Source: SAR324 cluster bacterium
GTDB taxonomy: Bacteria > SAR324 > XYD2-FULL-50-16
NCBI GenBank assembly: GCA_028282885.1
Contig: JANQGX010000028.1
Coordinates: 1 to 64,000, forward strand
Length of the DNA stretch: 64,000 nt
Direction of reading: 5' to 3'
Positions 46,356-55,721 of this stretch are shown here, one piece after another. Position numbers and translations under genes: made by a program. How positions within the stretch are numbered: the first letter of the stretch is position 1; the number at the start of each line of letters is the position of its first letter. The notes beneath the pieces are model-generated. The model did not search any database, was not told the DNA's origin, and saw nothing but the letters and a program-made list of their open reading frames with translations.

Positions 46356-47653
46356 TGGATCCGTTTGTTGCAGGTGTTATCGGTATCGGTATTCTTATAG
46401 TTTTACTGTTTTCGGGATTTCCCATTGGGGCGGCGATGGCCCTGATCGGTTTTGCCGGATTTGCATTTCTGATTGATTTGGAAGCTGCATACGGTCTGTT
46501 GAAAACGGTTCCTTATGCCACCTTCGCCAACTATGACCTCAGTGTCATTCCTCTTTTTATCCTGATGGGTGCGTTTGCTTTCAAGGCCGGATTGAGCAAT
46601 GACATTTTTGATGCCATCTATAAATGGGTCGGGCATTTTCGAGGAGGGATTGCCCAGGCAACCATTATCGCCTGTGCTTGCTTTGCTGCGATTAGCGGGT
46701 CCAGCCTGGCAACGGCTGCAACACTTGGAGCCGTGGCATTACCGGAGATGAAAAAGTACAAGTATGATGACTCGCTTGCAACAGGCGCCATTGCTGCCGG
46801 GGGCAGTATCGGTATCCTGATCCCTCCCAGCGTCATTCTGATTATTTATGGAATCATCACGGAGCAATCCATTGGCAAGCTCTTCCTGGCCGGTTTTATT
46901 CCCGGGATTATGGAGGCGTTGTTTTATCTGTTTACTATTTGGTACTTGACCTTTTTCAAGCCGCATCGTGGTCCTAAGGGACCTAGGTTCAGTATGCGGG
47001 AGAGAATGGATTCGTTGAAACGTACCTGGGAGGTCCTGGCATTGTTCCTGGTGGTCATCGGAGGCATCTATGCGGGGATCTTCACTCCCACCGAAGCTGC
47101 AGGAGTGGGAGCCTTTGGTGCGTTTTTCTTTGCCGTTGTCAGGGGAAGAATGAATTACACCGTATTTAAAGACAGCCTGATCCAGACCTGTACCACTTCC
47201 GGGATGCTGTTTTTGATTATCATGGGAGCCATGATCTTCGGCTATTTTCTTTCGGTATCCCAGCTCCCCTCCAACATGGCAACGCTGGTTTCGGAGATGT
47301 CAATCAATCGTTATGCCATTCTGGTGATTATTCTTTTTATCACCCTGTTGTTGGGATGTGTTATGGATTCAATGGCTATCGTGCTGTTGACCATACCTGT
47401 ATTCTACCCCGTTATTGTACAACTGGGTTTTGATCCCATCTGGTTTGGAATTCTGGTTGTCAGGGTGACGGAAATGGGTTTGATTACTCCTCCTGTAGGC
47501 ATGAATGTATTCATTATTAAAGGGATTTCGGGGGTACCCATGAAAACCATTTTTCGAGGCGTCTATCCGCTCCTGATAGCCGATGCCCTGCAGGTGGCAT
47601 TTTTGATTATGTTTCCACAGATTGTCATGTTTCTGCCCAGTTTGATGGATTAA
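46355..47653 (+). CDS. dctM: TRAP transporter large membrane subunit
   Basis: 432 aa with about 12 helices, full DctM length. Signature stretches are FSGFPIGAAMALIGFAGF, ISGSSLATAATLGAVALPEM, and GGSIGILIPPSVILIIYGIITEQSIGKLF. It forms the sodium-driven transporter with DctP and DctQ. Confidence 0.94.
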   Translation: MDPFVAGVIGIGILIVLLFSGFPIGAAMALIGFAGFAFLIDLEAAYGLLKTVPYATFANYDLSVIPLFILMGAFAFKAGLSNDIFDAIYKWVGHFRGGIAQATIIACACFAAISGSSLATAATLGAVALPEMKKYKYDDSLATGAIAAGGSIGILIPPSVILIIYGIITEQSIGKLFLAGFIPGIMEALFYLFTIWYLTFFKPHRGPKGPRFSMRERMDSLKRTWEVLALFLVVIGGIYAGIFTPTEAAGVGAFGAFFFAVVRGRMNYTVFKDSLIQTCTTSGMLFLIIMGAMIFGYFLSVSQLPSNMATLVSEMSINRYAILVIILFITLLLGCVMDSMAIVLLTIPVFYPVIVQLGFDPIWFGILVVRVTEMGLITPPVGMNVFIIKGISGVPMKTIFRGVYPLLIADALQVAFLIMFPQIVMFLPSLMD

Positions 47654-47677
47654 CCGGCCGACAACCACCGCAATGAT

Positions 47678-47707
47678 AAAGGGATCGGAGTAACGCCGAT
47701 CCCTTTT
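47678..47707 (+). terminator. Rho-independent terminator after dctM
   Basis: AAAGGGATCGG (47678-47688) pairs perfectly with CCGATCCCTTT (47696-47706), followed by T. It ends the molybdenum-enzyme/TRAP operon. Confidence 0.85.
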
Positions 47708-47914
47708 ACCTCCTGTGTTGAAATCCCACAAGACGCCCGGACTTTCATCGGCTTTGAATTCACCCGGTGGAACCCAATTGCAAAAAAACTTATAAAGGGT
47801 CAAAATACCAGGGATAAAGCCAAAGTGATTTGCCACAAAACATCGATCAGGAGTATCCTGTAAGAGAACTTTTGAGAACAAAAACAGACCCCCCATTCAT
47901 CTTTCGACCAGACG

Positions 47915-50200
47915 ATGGACAAAACAGATCAGAGCGAATCCATACCTGAAACCCTGCTGCATGATGAGCCCAGGTATCAGCGGATTTTTGAAAAGTTCAA
48001 AAATGAGTTTCTTTTTTACGCTCACGATGCCGATTATCATTTCTCCTACATCAGTCCCTCCATTGAGATTATCCTGGGGTACACCAACAGGGATTTTCTG
48101 AACCATCACAGGGAAATCTGGCCGACAAGCGAACGGATCAGGGAGGCCAAGAACAGGGCTAAAATCAATCTGCAGGATGGACGCATTCCGCCCTATGAAC
48201 TTGAAGTATTTCATAAAGATGGGTCCGCTCGCTGGTTGCTGATTTATGAAACCCCGATTCGAAACGGCGATGGATCCATCGTAGGGGTCGAAGGTATCAG
48301 CCGAGATATTACGGAAAAAGTAAAGGTCGAAGCGAAACTGGAACGGTATCGCAGGGACCTGGAAAATTTGGTGGAGCAGCGAACCCTTGAACTTCGCAAT
48401 TCGCATAAGCAGCTTCTGGATATCATTGAGTTTCTCCCGGATCCCACCTATGTTGTCGATATCTACAAAAAGATTATCGCGTGGAATCGTGCCCTGGAAG
48501 AAATGTCCGGAATCAAGAAGGAGGAGGTGATTGGTCAGCATTTTCATCAGTTTGTTAAATCCTTCTATCCTCAAGATAAGCCGGTTTTGATAGACCTGCT
48601 TGGCCTGGAAAAAATGGAAATCGAGCTGGAAGATAAAGAGGTTCGAATGACCAACGGCATCCTTTCAGTGGAGCGGTTTCTGCCTGCAATCAACAACAAG
48701 GAGGGGGGGTATGTCTGGATTACCACAGGTTCGATTGTTGACGATGACAAGAACCTGATCGGGGCTGTTGAGATCATCCGCGATGTCACACAAATAAAGG
48801 ACTCCGAACGGAAAATCAGGGAAAACGAAAAACGTTTATCCGCTGTAATGAACAAGCTGCCGGGGATGGCATACCGCATTGCCAAACATGGCAGTTGGAA
48901 GATGGAATTTGTCAGTGAAGGTTGTCGCTATTTGACCGGTCATGAACCCTCTTTTTTTATTGACCAGGATCTTTCCAAATTCTTCCAGTTGATCCATAAA
49001 GATGATATTGAGCGGGTGGAAAAGGAATTCCAGGCTGCCATTGACACCAAGCGGAATTTTCAGGCTGAGTATCGAATCACCACTTCGTTCGGCGAGACAA
49101 AATGGGTATTTAACCGGGCCGAGGGAGCGACCTTCGATTATGAAGGTTCAATCCGGATAGAAGGCTTTATTACCGATTTTACCGCTTACAAGAACATGGA
49201 GCAGCAACTGAGAAACGAGAACCTGTTGTTGCGCTCTACCATGAGGGATCGATACAAATTCGGCAATATCATTGGCAACAGCAAAAAGATGCAGGATGTT
49301 TATGAGCTCATCCTCAAGGCGGCAACAACCAACGACAGCGTATTTATCCATGGTGAATCAGGAACCGGGAAAGAGCTGGTGGCGCTGGCCATTCACAACG
49401 CCAGCGACCGGCGCAACAAGAAATGTGTTATTGTCAACTGTGGCGCCATACCCGAAAATCTGATCGAGAGCGAGTTTTTCGGCTATGCCAAAGGTGCCTT
49501 TACCGGCGCCAATAGTGATAAAAAGGGATTTCTGGAAACTGCGGATGGCGGAACCCTGTTTCTGGATGAGATCGGTGAGATCAGCCTCAATATGCAGGTG
49601 AAATTGCTCAGAGCTATCGAAGGGGGTGGATTTACGCCGGTCGGAAGCCAGAAAATCCTGAAACCCAATCTCAGGATTATAGCCGCTTCCAACAAAAATC
49701 CCATCGATTTAATGAAGAAGGGAAACATGAGAAGCGACTTCTTCTTTCGGGTTCATGTCATCCCCATCAATTTACCACCGCTCAGGGACAGGGGAGATGA
49801 TATTTTTCTCCTGGCCGACAATTTTCTCAAAACTTATAGTAAATCCGATAGCCTTGCCTCTCTCGGTCTCAAGGATCGGGATATCCTCAAGAACTACTAT
49901 TGGCCGGGCAATGTGCGTGAGTTGCAGAATATCATGCGTCGCTATATTACCATGAGAAACCTCGATTTTCTGGTCGGAGACAATACCCCGGCACCGCGGA
50001 AAACCAAAGAGGTGGAGAAAATAGAAGTGGAAAACCTGGATGACTCCCTGAGCCTGAATGAAGCCGTTGCGCGATTCGAAAAAAAGTTCATCCTTGAAGC
50101 CCTCAAACGCAACCGCTGGCAAAAAGGGAAAACCGCAGCAATCCTTGATGTCTCCCGCAAAACCCTCTTTCGAAAAATGAAAACCTATGAGATAAACTAG
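47915..50200 (+). CDS. Multi-PAS sigma-54-dependent activator
   Basis: 761 aa. Three PAS domains are seen: about residues 35-130 (YISPSIEIILGYTNRDFL), 165-290 (PDPTYVVDIYKKIIAWNRALEEMSG) and 310-410 (YRIAKHGSWKMEFVSEG). The AAA+ domain has GESGTGKE, GAFTGA and FLDEIGE, and the C-terminal Fis HTH is QKGKTAAILDVSRKTLFRKM. It sits between the TRAP operon and the transhydroxylase operon, whose sigma-54 promoter lies 340 nt downstream of its stop. It probably senses the substrate of one or both. Confidence 0.92.
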   Translation: MDKTDQSESIPETLLHDEPRYQRIFEKFKNEFLFYAHDADYHFSYISPSIEIILGYTNRDFLNHHREIWPTSERIREAKNRAKINLQDGRIPPYELEVFHKDGSARWLLIYETPIRNGDGSIVGVEGISRDITEKVKVEAKLERYRRDLENLVEQRTLELRNSHKQLLDIIEFLPDPTYVVDIYKKIIAWNRALEEMSGIKKEEVIGQHFHQFVKSFYPQDKPVLIDLLGLEKMEIELEDKEVRMTNGILSVERFLPAINNKEGGYVWITTGSIVDDDKNLIGAVEIIRDVTQIKDSERKIRENEKRLSAVMNKLPGMAYRIAKHGSWKMEFVSEGCRYLTGHEPSFFIDQDLSKFFQLIHKDDIERVEKEFQAAIDTKRNFQAEYRITTSFGETKWVFNRAEGATFDYEGSIRIEGFITDFTAYKNMEQQLRNENLLLRSTMRDRYKFGNIIGNSKKMQDVYELILKAATTNDSVFIHGESGTGKELVALAIHNASDRRNKKCVIVNCGAIPENLIESEFFGYAKGAFTGANSDKKGFLETADGGTLFLDEIGEISLNMQVKLLRAIEGGGFTPVGSQKILKPNLRIIAASNKNPIDLMKKGNMRSDFFFRVHVIPINLPPLRDRGDDIFLLADNFLKTYSKSDSLASLGLKDRDILKNYYWPGNVRELQNIMRRYITMRNLDFLVGDNTPAPRKTKEVEKIEVENLDDSLSLNEAVARFEKKFILEALKRNRWQKGKTAAILDVSRKTLFRKMKTYEIN

Positions 50201-50209
50201 GGGTGTTTG

Positions 50210-50294
50210 GGGACAAATTTGACACAACTTTGAAAAAGGCAAATATATCAGTAGATAAATCTAAAAACGCCGACAATTGAGTCAAATATGTCCC
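50210..50294. repeat. Inverted 16-bp repeats, candidate activator sites
   Basis: GGGACAAATTTGACAC (50210-50225) and GAGTCAAATATGTCCC (50279-50294) are inverted copies matching at 14 of 16 positions. The flanks are also partly inverted (GGGTGT before, ACACCC after). They lie about 250-330 bp upstream of the sigma-54 promoter. A small mobile element with terminal repeats is an alternative. Confidence 0.55.
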
Positions 50295-50539
50295 TTGTTG
50301 ACACCCTCATAGTTAACCAATCCGGTTGAATAGATATAAAGGATACGCTCCCGGTAATCTTCAGGAATCATCTGATGCGGAGTGATCCTGCGAGATGACG
50401 TCTATTCAATTATTACAATATAACAATTGGTTAAGCCTTTACTCATCCCTCGTTTCGACTCGACCGTGTGCCCTGAACAAGCCGGATGGTTGGGGGCAGT
50501 CTCTCACCGGGATAATTCGAAATCCCCTTTAAAGACGGT

Positions 50540-50555
50540 TGGCATATCTGTTGCT
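50540..50555 (+). promoter_or_regulatory. Sigma-54 promoter of the transhydroxylase operon
   Basis: TGGCATATCTGTTGCT fits TGGYACRNNNNTTGCW with a single mismatch and GG-N10-GC spacing, directed to the gene at 50898. Confidence 0.78.
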
Positions 50556-50897
50556 GTGGATTTCTTTCACTGATAGAAGTTCTAATCCGACTTTTGGACA
50601 AGCGTTCTTAAGAATAAGCGGCGGCCTTGCAAATAAAACCGTGGATTGCTGTTTGAGATACAGTTCAGCATTTGGTGATGGCAAACCGTTGCTCACAATA
50701 AAATATCTCTGTTTTTTCCTTCAACTCATCATTTGAAGCGGTATCATGACGTCTGTTGCGACGGAAGAACGGTCAAAGGACAACGGATGGATACTGTTTC
50801 ATGATCAGGTTTTCAAAGATGAAAGATCATCAACGGATCTTCGGCATAATGTGAAAAGAGAGCTACTTTATTAACAACCATTTGTGAAAGGCAAGCT

Positions 50898-53417
50898 ATG
50901 GCTGAAAAAGTATTTACGAGCTGTACGAACTGTGGACCTGTCTCAGTTTATGTAAAAGACGGCGAGGTGGTAAGGATCAGACCGTTGCAGGTTGAAGAAA
51001 ATGATTATTCACCTTGGACCATCAAGGCGGGTGATCAGGAATACACATCTCCCAAGAAAATGGCTCTTTCACCTTTTGTCCATGGTGAAAGGCAACGACT
51101 TTATTCCGACGAGAGAATCAAGTATCCCATGAAACGGGTTGATTTCGACGTTAATGGCGAAAGAAATCCCCAGAACCGAGGAAAATCCAGCTATGTGCGG
51201 ATCAGTTGGGATGAAGCCCTCGATACCATTGCCGGAGAGATTACCAGGATTCAGGATAAATACGGTCAATCGGCCGTAACGGGCATGACCTCTTCCCATC
51301 ACAACTGGGGGAATGTTGGTTATAAAATGGGACCTTTCAGTCGTTTTTTCAACATGATCGGTTACACCCAGGTTTTTGACAATCCTGACAGTTGGGAAGG
51401 CTGGCACTGGGGTGCCACACATACCTATGGCTTCTTCTGGAGACTGGGGATGCCGGAGCCTTATGATACGCTGGGTGATGCGCTGCAGAATACCGAGATG
51501 ATTGTATTTTGGTCCAACGATCCCGATTCAACGAGAGGAACTTATACAGGTCAGGAATCATCGATCTGGAGATACTGGCTCAAGCAGAAAGGGGTGGAGA
51601 TGGTCTTCATCGATCCTTTTTTTAACTATACCGCTGCTGCCATGGGTGGCAAGTGGATCCGACCGAGAATGGGAACCGACGCAGCCCTGGCCATGGGAAT
51701 CGCCCATGTCTGGATCACCGAAGGGACTTATGACAAGGATTACCTGGAAACTCATACTATCGGCTTTGAAGAGTTCAAGAAATACATCCTGGGTGAAGAG
51801 GACGGCCAGCCTAAAACCCCGGAATGGGCTTCGGAAGAGTCAACGGTGCCTGTGCGGGTGATTAAGGCTCTGGCACGACAATGGGCCAGTAAAACCACCA
51901 TTCTCTCCGGCGGATCGCGTGGCGGAGAAGGTGGAGCCTGCCGAACTGCTTTTGGAACAGAATGGGCCAGGATGATGGTGCTCCTCCAGGCAATGCAGGG
52001 ACTCGGTAAGCCGGGAGTCAGCATTTGGGGAACCACCATGGGAGCTCCTTATAATGCTAGTATCTGGTTTCCGGGATACGCTGATCTGGATGGAAGAATG
52101 TCCGCTTCCAAGGCCGCCGATCATATTCCACAGAACCCTGTGAAACAGAAGCTTTACAGACTCACCCTGCCGGATGCTGTTCTTGATCCCCCGGTCAGTT
52201 GGTATGGAGAAGGCTTTTGCGGACAGGCGTTGGAGCAGCAGTATTCGCATTTTACCTATCCTATGGAAGGGTGTTCGGAAGTGAAGATGTTTTACCGCTA
52301 TGGCGGATCCTTCCTCGGAACCATGATTGATACCAACAAGTGGGTTCGCATGTATCAGAGCGATAAGCTTGAATTTGTTGTCAACCAGGATTGCTGGTAC
52401 CAGGGTGAAACGAAATTCGCAGATATTATCCTGCCGGCCTGTACTCAATTGGAAAGGGATGATGTTGGTGAATGGGGAGCAGCAGGCGGTTACACGGTGG
52501 ATGCCAGTTGCGGCTGTAACAACCGTGTGCTGATTCGTCAGCAGAAGTGTATCGAGCCTCTCTGGGAGTCCAAGTCGGACTATGAGATTTTCACCCTGCT
52601 GGCCGAAAAACTCGGCCGCAAGGAAGAGTATACCGAAGGAAAATCCGAACTCGATTGGGCCAGGGCTTTCTTCGAAATCTCCGATGTTCCCAAGTATATC
52701 TCCTGGGAAGAGTTTGATAAGAAGGGATACTTCATGTTTCCAATCCCGGATGATTACAAGCCGACCCCGTCCCTGCGCTGGTTTTACGAAGGACGCGAAT
52801 GTGATACACCGGACCTGAACAATCCCAAACGGCTTACCGAAAAATCCAAGGAACTGGGGACTGTCAGCGGAAAGATCGAATTTGTGTCACAAAGTCTGAC
52901 AGAGAATTTTCCGGATGATGAGGAGAGACCTCCCATGGTTCGCTACATCAAGAGCTGGGAAGGGCATCATACCAAGGAGCTGTTTTCAAAGTATCCGCTG
53001 GCGCTTTTGTCGCCTCATCCGCGCTTTTCATTCCACACCCATTATGACAAGCACACAGCCTGGTTGAACGAGATTCCCGGGCACCGAATCATGAAAGACG
53101 GTTATGCCTATTGGCCGGTCAGGATTAATCCTGTGGATGCCGAAACCAGGGGAATTAATAATGGCGATGTGGTGAGAATGTATAATGACAGGGGACAGGT
53201 TCTGGGTGTGGCCAAGGTTACCGAGCGAGTCAAGCCGGGAGTTATTCACAGTTACGTATCATCCTCCAAATATGATCCTATCGAACCCGGGAAGCCCAAT
53301 TCTGTTGATCGGGGAGGCTGTATCAGCCTGTTGACACCGTCCCGCATGGTTTCCAAAAATGTACCGGGGATGGCACCACTTTCTTGTTTAATCGAAGTAT
53401 CAAAATGGGAGGGCTAG
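50898..53417 (+). CDS. Pyrogallol-phloroglucinol transhydroxylase-like large subunit
   Basis: 839 aa, close to the 875 aa of the Pelobacter acidigallici enzyme. Aligned from memory, these stretches agree: NGERNPQNRGK, SSHHNWGNVGY, NPDSWEGWHWG, GGACRTAFGTEWAR, FPGYA and DRGGCISLLTP. His134, Asp164, Ser165 (Mo ligand) and Trp166 match active-site residues His144, Asp174, Ser175 and Trp176. Lys143 stands where that enzyme has an Arg, and Glu343 (GGEGGACR) where it has a Trp, so the substrate may differ. The N-terminus carries no complete FeS motif, as in the known enzyme. No export signal. The small subunit follows after 3 nt. Confidence 0.85.
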   Translation: MAEKVFTSCTNCGPVSVYVKDGEVVRIRPLQVEENDYSPWTIKAGDQEYTSPKKMALSPFVHGERQRLYSDERIKYPMKRVDFDVNGERNPQNRGKSSYVRISWDEALDTIAGEITRIQDKYGQSAVTGMTSSHHNWGNVGYKMGPFSRFFNMIGYTQVFDNPDSWEGWHWGATHTYGFFWRLGMPEPYDTLGDALQNTEMIVFWSNDPDSTRGTYTGQESSIWRYWLKQKGVEMVFIDPFFNYTAAAMGGKWIRPRMGTDAALAMGIAHVWITEGTYDKDYLETHTIGFEEFKKYILGEEDGQPKTPEWASEESTVPVRVIKALARQWASKTTILSGGSRGGEGGACRTAFGTEWARMMVLLQAMQGLGKPGVSIWGTTMGAPYNASIWFPGYADLDGRMSASKAADHIPQNPVKQKLYRLTLPDAVLDPPVSWYGEGFCGQALEQQYSHFTYPMEGCSEVKMFYRYGGSFLGTMIDTNKWVRMYQSDKLEFVVNQDCWYQGETKFADIILPACTQLERDDVGEWGAAGGYTVDASCGCNNRVLIRQQKCIEPLWESKSDYEIFTLLAEKLGRKEEYTEGKSELDWARAFFEISDVPKYISWEEFDKKGYFMFPIPDDYKPTPSLRWFYEGRECDTPDLNNPKRLTEKSKELGTVSGKIEFVSQSLTENFPDDEERPPMVRYIKSWEGHHTKELFSKYPLALLSPHPRFSFHTHYDKHTAWLNEIPGHRIMKDGYAYWPVRINPVDAETRGINNGDVVRMYNDRGQVLGVAKVTERVKPGVIHSYVSSSKYDPIEPGKPNSVDRGGCISLLTPSRMVSKNVPGMAPLSCLIEVSKWEG

Positions 53418-53420
53418 AAA

Positions 53421-54260
53421 ATGACAACCTACGGAATGTTAATAGATATCGATCGTTGCACCGGGTGCTACAATTGTTTTCTGTCCTGTAAGGATGAATA
53501 CTGCGGTAACAACTACGAGGGCTATTCTGCCCCCCAACCTGAATTCAACCAGTACTGGATGGACATCAGGGAGATCGAACGGGGCAAATATCCTAAAGTT
53601 AAAGTGGATTATATTCCCATTCCCTGTATGCAGTGCAAAAACGCACCATGCGAAAAAGCCGCCCTGGATGGAGCCGTTTACAGAAGGGAAGACGGGATTG
53701 TTATGATAGATCCGGTGAAGGCGAAAGGCCAGAACCAGATTGTGACTGCTTGTCCCTACCGCGTTATCTTCTGGAACGAAGAACTGGAGCTTCCGCAGAA
53801 ATGTACTTTCTGTGCTCATGGACTGGACCATGGCTGGAAGATGCCGAGATGCGTGGAGGCGTGTCCTGTAGACGCACTGGTTTTCGGTGATCTGGATGAT
53901 CCGAACAGCGAAATCTCGAAGCTGAAGGACAGCGGTAAATACGAAAGATTGAATTCGGAATATGCCCTTAACACGAGGGTTCAGTATCTCAACCTGCCCA
54001 AGCGGTTCATTGCGGGTGAAGTCGTTTTGGCTGATCAGCCGGACGAGTGCGCCGAAGGTGTAACCGTGTCATTGAAACAGGATGACAAAGCCGTTTCAAC
54101 ATCGACCACAAATGTATATGGCGATTTTGAGTTTGACGGTTTGAAGAAGAACGTCGAATACACAGTGGTGGTGGAAAAGAAGGGCTATGGCAGCGTTGAG
54201 TGTGTTGCAAACACCAGGGTGGATGTGAACCTGGGTGAAATCGAACTAAGGCCTGAGTAA
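53421..54260 (+). CDS. Transhydroxylase-like small subunit with C-terminal beta-sandwich
   Basis: 279 aa, near the 274 aa of the Pelobacter subunit. FeS motifs CTGCYNCFLSCKDEYC, CMQCKNAPC and CTFCAHGL...CVEACP bind [4Fe-4S] clusters. The last 80 or so residues (GVTVSLKQDDKAVSTSTTNVYGDFEFDGLKKNVEYTVVVE) form a transthyretin/Cna-B-like domain, a feature special to transhydroxylase small subunits. This C-terminal domain is strong support for the family call. Confidence 0.88.
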   Translation: MTTYGMLIDIDRCTGCYNCFLSCKDEYCGNNYEGYSAPQPEFNQYWMDIREIERGKYPKVKVDYIPIPCMQCKNAPCEKAALDGAVYRREDGIVMIDPVKAKGQNQIVTACPYRVIFWNEELELPQKCTFCAHGLDHGWKMPRCVEACPVDALVFGDLDDPNSEISKLKDSGKYERLNSEYALNTRVQYLNLPKRFIAGEVVLADQPDECAEGVTVSLKQDDKAVSTSTTNVYGDFEFDGLKKNVEYTVVVEKKGYGSVECVANTRVDVNLGEIELRPE

Positions 54261-54286
54261 TCGCAGATTCCACAAGAACCAGCCTT

Positions 54287-54323
54287 GCCGGTTATTGCAC
54301 CACTCATCCGGGTGACAACCGGC
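54287..54323 (+). other. Intercistronic stem-loop after the small subunit
   Basis: GCCGGTT (54287-54293) pairs with AACCGGC (54317-54323), in a 223-bp gap before the cupin gene. May set relative expression or end part of the transcripts. Confidence 0.45.
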
Positions 54324-54483
54324 GGCGATTCTCGATATCACAACAGGATCACACCGGTGTTTAATTTGCAGGGGAGGAGGCGACATCGGACAGGAACCAG
54401 GTGAAACAGACCTTTTCCGTCCCCGACCTGAGATGTCTGCCGGGTCCCGGTTTTGAAAATAATCCAGTCATTAAAGAGTTACT

Positions 54484-54816
54484 ATGAAAGTTGTAAGAAG
54501 AACAGAGGGTGAAGTCTACCAGGCAGTCGATCACTACAATATGTGGGGTGCCCTGAAAGTTAAAGAGGGCGAGAGCGTCAGGACAATGGTCTCCTGGTCC
54601 CATTTTTTACCGGATGGCGGTGCGAAAATGAAGCCGTCGGTCAGGGAAAGACTTTATTTCATGATATCCGGATCCATCACGGTGAAGGGCGATAATGAGG
54701 AGCATACGCTGACTCCCGGTGATGCCATCTATATTGCGCCCAACGAAAACCGAAGTATATCCGTCAACAACAACGAGCCGGCTACAATGCTGGTTATCGT
54801 CGTCAGGGTTGACTAG
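54484..54816 (+). CDS. Small cupin-domain protein
   Basis: 110 aa single cupin barrel. Seen are PSVRERLYFMISGSITVKGDNEEHTLTPGDAIYIAPNENRS, where the usual metal-binding histidines of motif 1 are largely replaced (SVRERLYFM), so metal binding is uncertain. It may be an isomerase, a sugar-binding protein or a sensor. It lies with the transhydroxylase genes and the SDR; its role there is unknown. Confidence 0.75.
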   Translation: MKVVRRTEGEVYQAVDHYNMWGALKVKEGESVRTMVSWSHFLPDGGAKMKPSVRERLYFMISGSITVKGDNEEHTLTPGDAIYIAPNENRSISVNNNEPATMLVIVVRVD

Positions 54817-54837
54817 CCAAGTTTAAGAATCCGAACG

Positions 54838-54863
54838 CACCCGATTCTTGCCGGTTTCGGGTG
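54838..54863 (+). other. Intercistronic hairpin before the SDR gene
   Basis: CACCCGA (54838-54844) pairs with TCGGGTG (54857-54863). It resembles the dctP-dctQ hairpin in its CACCCG...CGGGTG arms. Confidence 0.45.
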
Positions 54864-54900
54864 TGATCATTTGTGAAATGATATTATTGGAGAATGAATC

Positions 54901-55668
54901 ATGCAAGACATGTTCAGATTGGATAACCAGGTTGCGGTGGTCGTTGGCGGTGCCGGAGGTATAGGTGAAGCAATCGCCATGGGTTTGGGACAATATGGTG
55001 CCAAAGTTATTGTTGCCAGCCGCAGTATGGAAGCGCTGAAAAAAGTTGCGGATCGCATCGCAAAAGAGACCGGTGTTGAAACAAAAGCCATCACTGTGGA
55101 CGTTACCAGTGAAGAGAGTATGGAGAAACTGGTGAAAAGTATTGTCGATCAGTTTGGTACGGTTGATATTCTTGTCAACGCTATGGGATTGAACATCAAA
55201 AGAGATGCCCTTGAGTATCCCATGGAAGACTGGGAACGGATATTCGATGTCAATGTCAAGGGAACCATGGTGGCCTGCAAGCATTTTGGTCGCGTCATGA
55301 AGAAAAACATGCAGGGCAAGATCATCAATCTCTCTTCAGTCCGTGGTATCAGGGGATATGGTGGTGGTAATTCTGCCTATTGTGGTACCAAAGGCGCTGT
55401 CGAGTTGGTGACCAAAGCTCTGGCGATAGAGCTGGCGCCTTACAAAATCCGTGTAAATGCGGTCGGACCCGCCCTTGTCATTACTCCGGGGACAATTCAC
55501 ATCAAGGAGAATCCCGAACTGGCTCAAAAATACAGGTCGGTGATTCCGTTGGACAAGCTGGGAGCTCCCGAAGATATGATCGGGGCATCGGTATTCCTGG
55601 CATCGGAAGCATCCAGCTTTGTTACCGGTCAAACCATTTATGTAGATGGTGGCTTGACCGCCTCTTGA
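54901..55668 (+). CDS. Short-chain dehydrogenase/reductase
   Basis: 255 aa classical SDR. The cofactor motif is VVGGAGGIGEAIA (about residues 14-26), NAMGLN matches the NAG motif, Ser at SSVRGIRGYG and Tyr-x-x-x-Lys in AYCGTKGAVEL form the catalytic set, and the C-terminus has SFVTGQTIYVDGG. GGAGAATGAATC precedes the ATG. Being in the transhydroxylase operon, it may reduce the ring product, as phloroglucinol reductase (also an SDR) does, but sequence alone cannot separate it from sugar or alcohol dehydrogenases. Confidence 0.88.
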   Translation: MQDMFRLDNQVAVVVGGAGGIGEAIAMGLGQYGAKVIVASRSMEALKKVADRIAKETGVETKAITVDVTSEESMEKLVKSIVDQFGTVDILVNAMGLNIKRDALEYPMEDWERIFDVNVKGTMVACKHFGRVMKKNMQGKIINLSSVRGIRGYGGGNSAYCGTKGAVELVTKALAIELAPYKIRVNAVGPALVITPGTIHIKENPELAQKYRSVIPLDKLGAPEDMIGASVFLASEASSFVTGQTIYVDGGLTAS

Positions 55669-55685
55669 TCTCCTCAGCTAACGAA

Positions 55686-55721
55686 AGGATCAGTTTACCG
55701 GCTATTCTGATCCTCCGTTTT
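55686..55721 (+). terminator. Rho-independent terminator after the SDR gene
   Basis: AGGATCAG (55686-55693) pairs with CTGATCCT (55707-55714), followed by CCGTTTTT. Confidence 0.8.

Larger units (their letters stand above)
50201..50897. other. 697-bp regulatory region before the transhydroxylase genes
   Basis: Contains the inverted repeats at 50210-50294 and the sigma-54 promoter at 50540-50555 listed separately. The 340-nt leader after the promoter shows no recognisable gene; a 65-codon frame across the promoter has no ribosome site or family resemblance. Confidence 0.6.
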
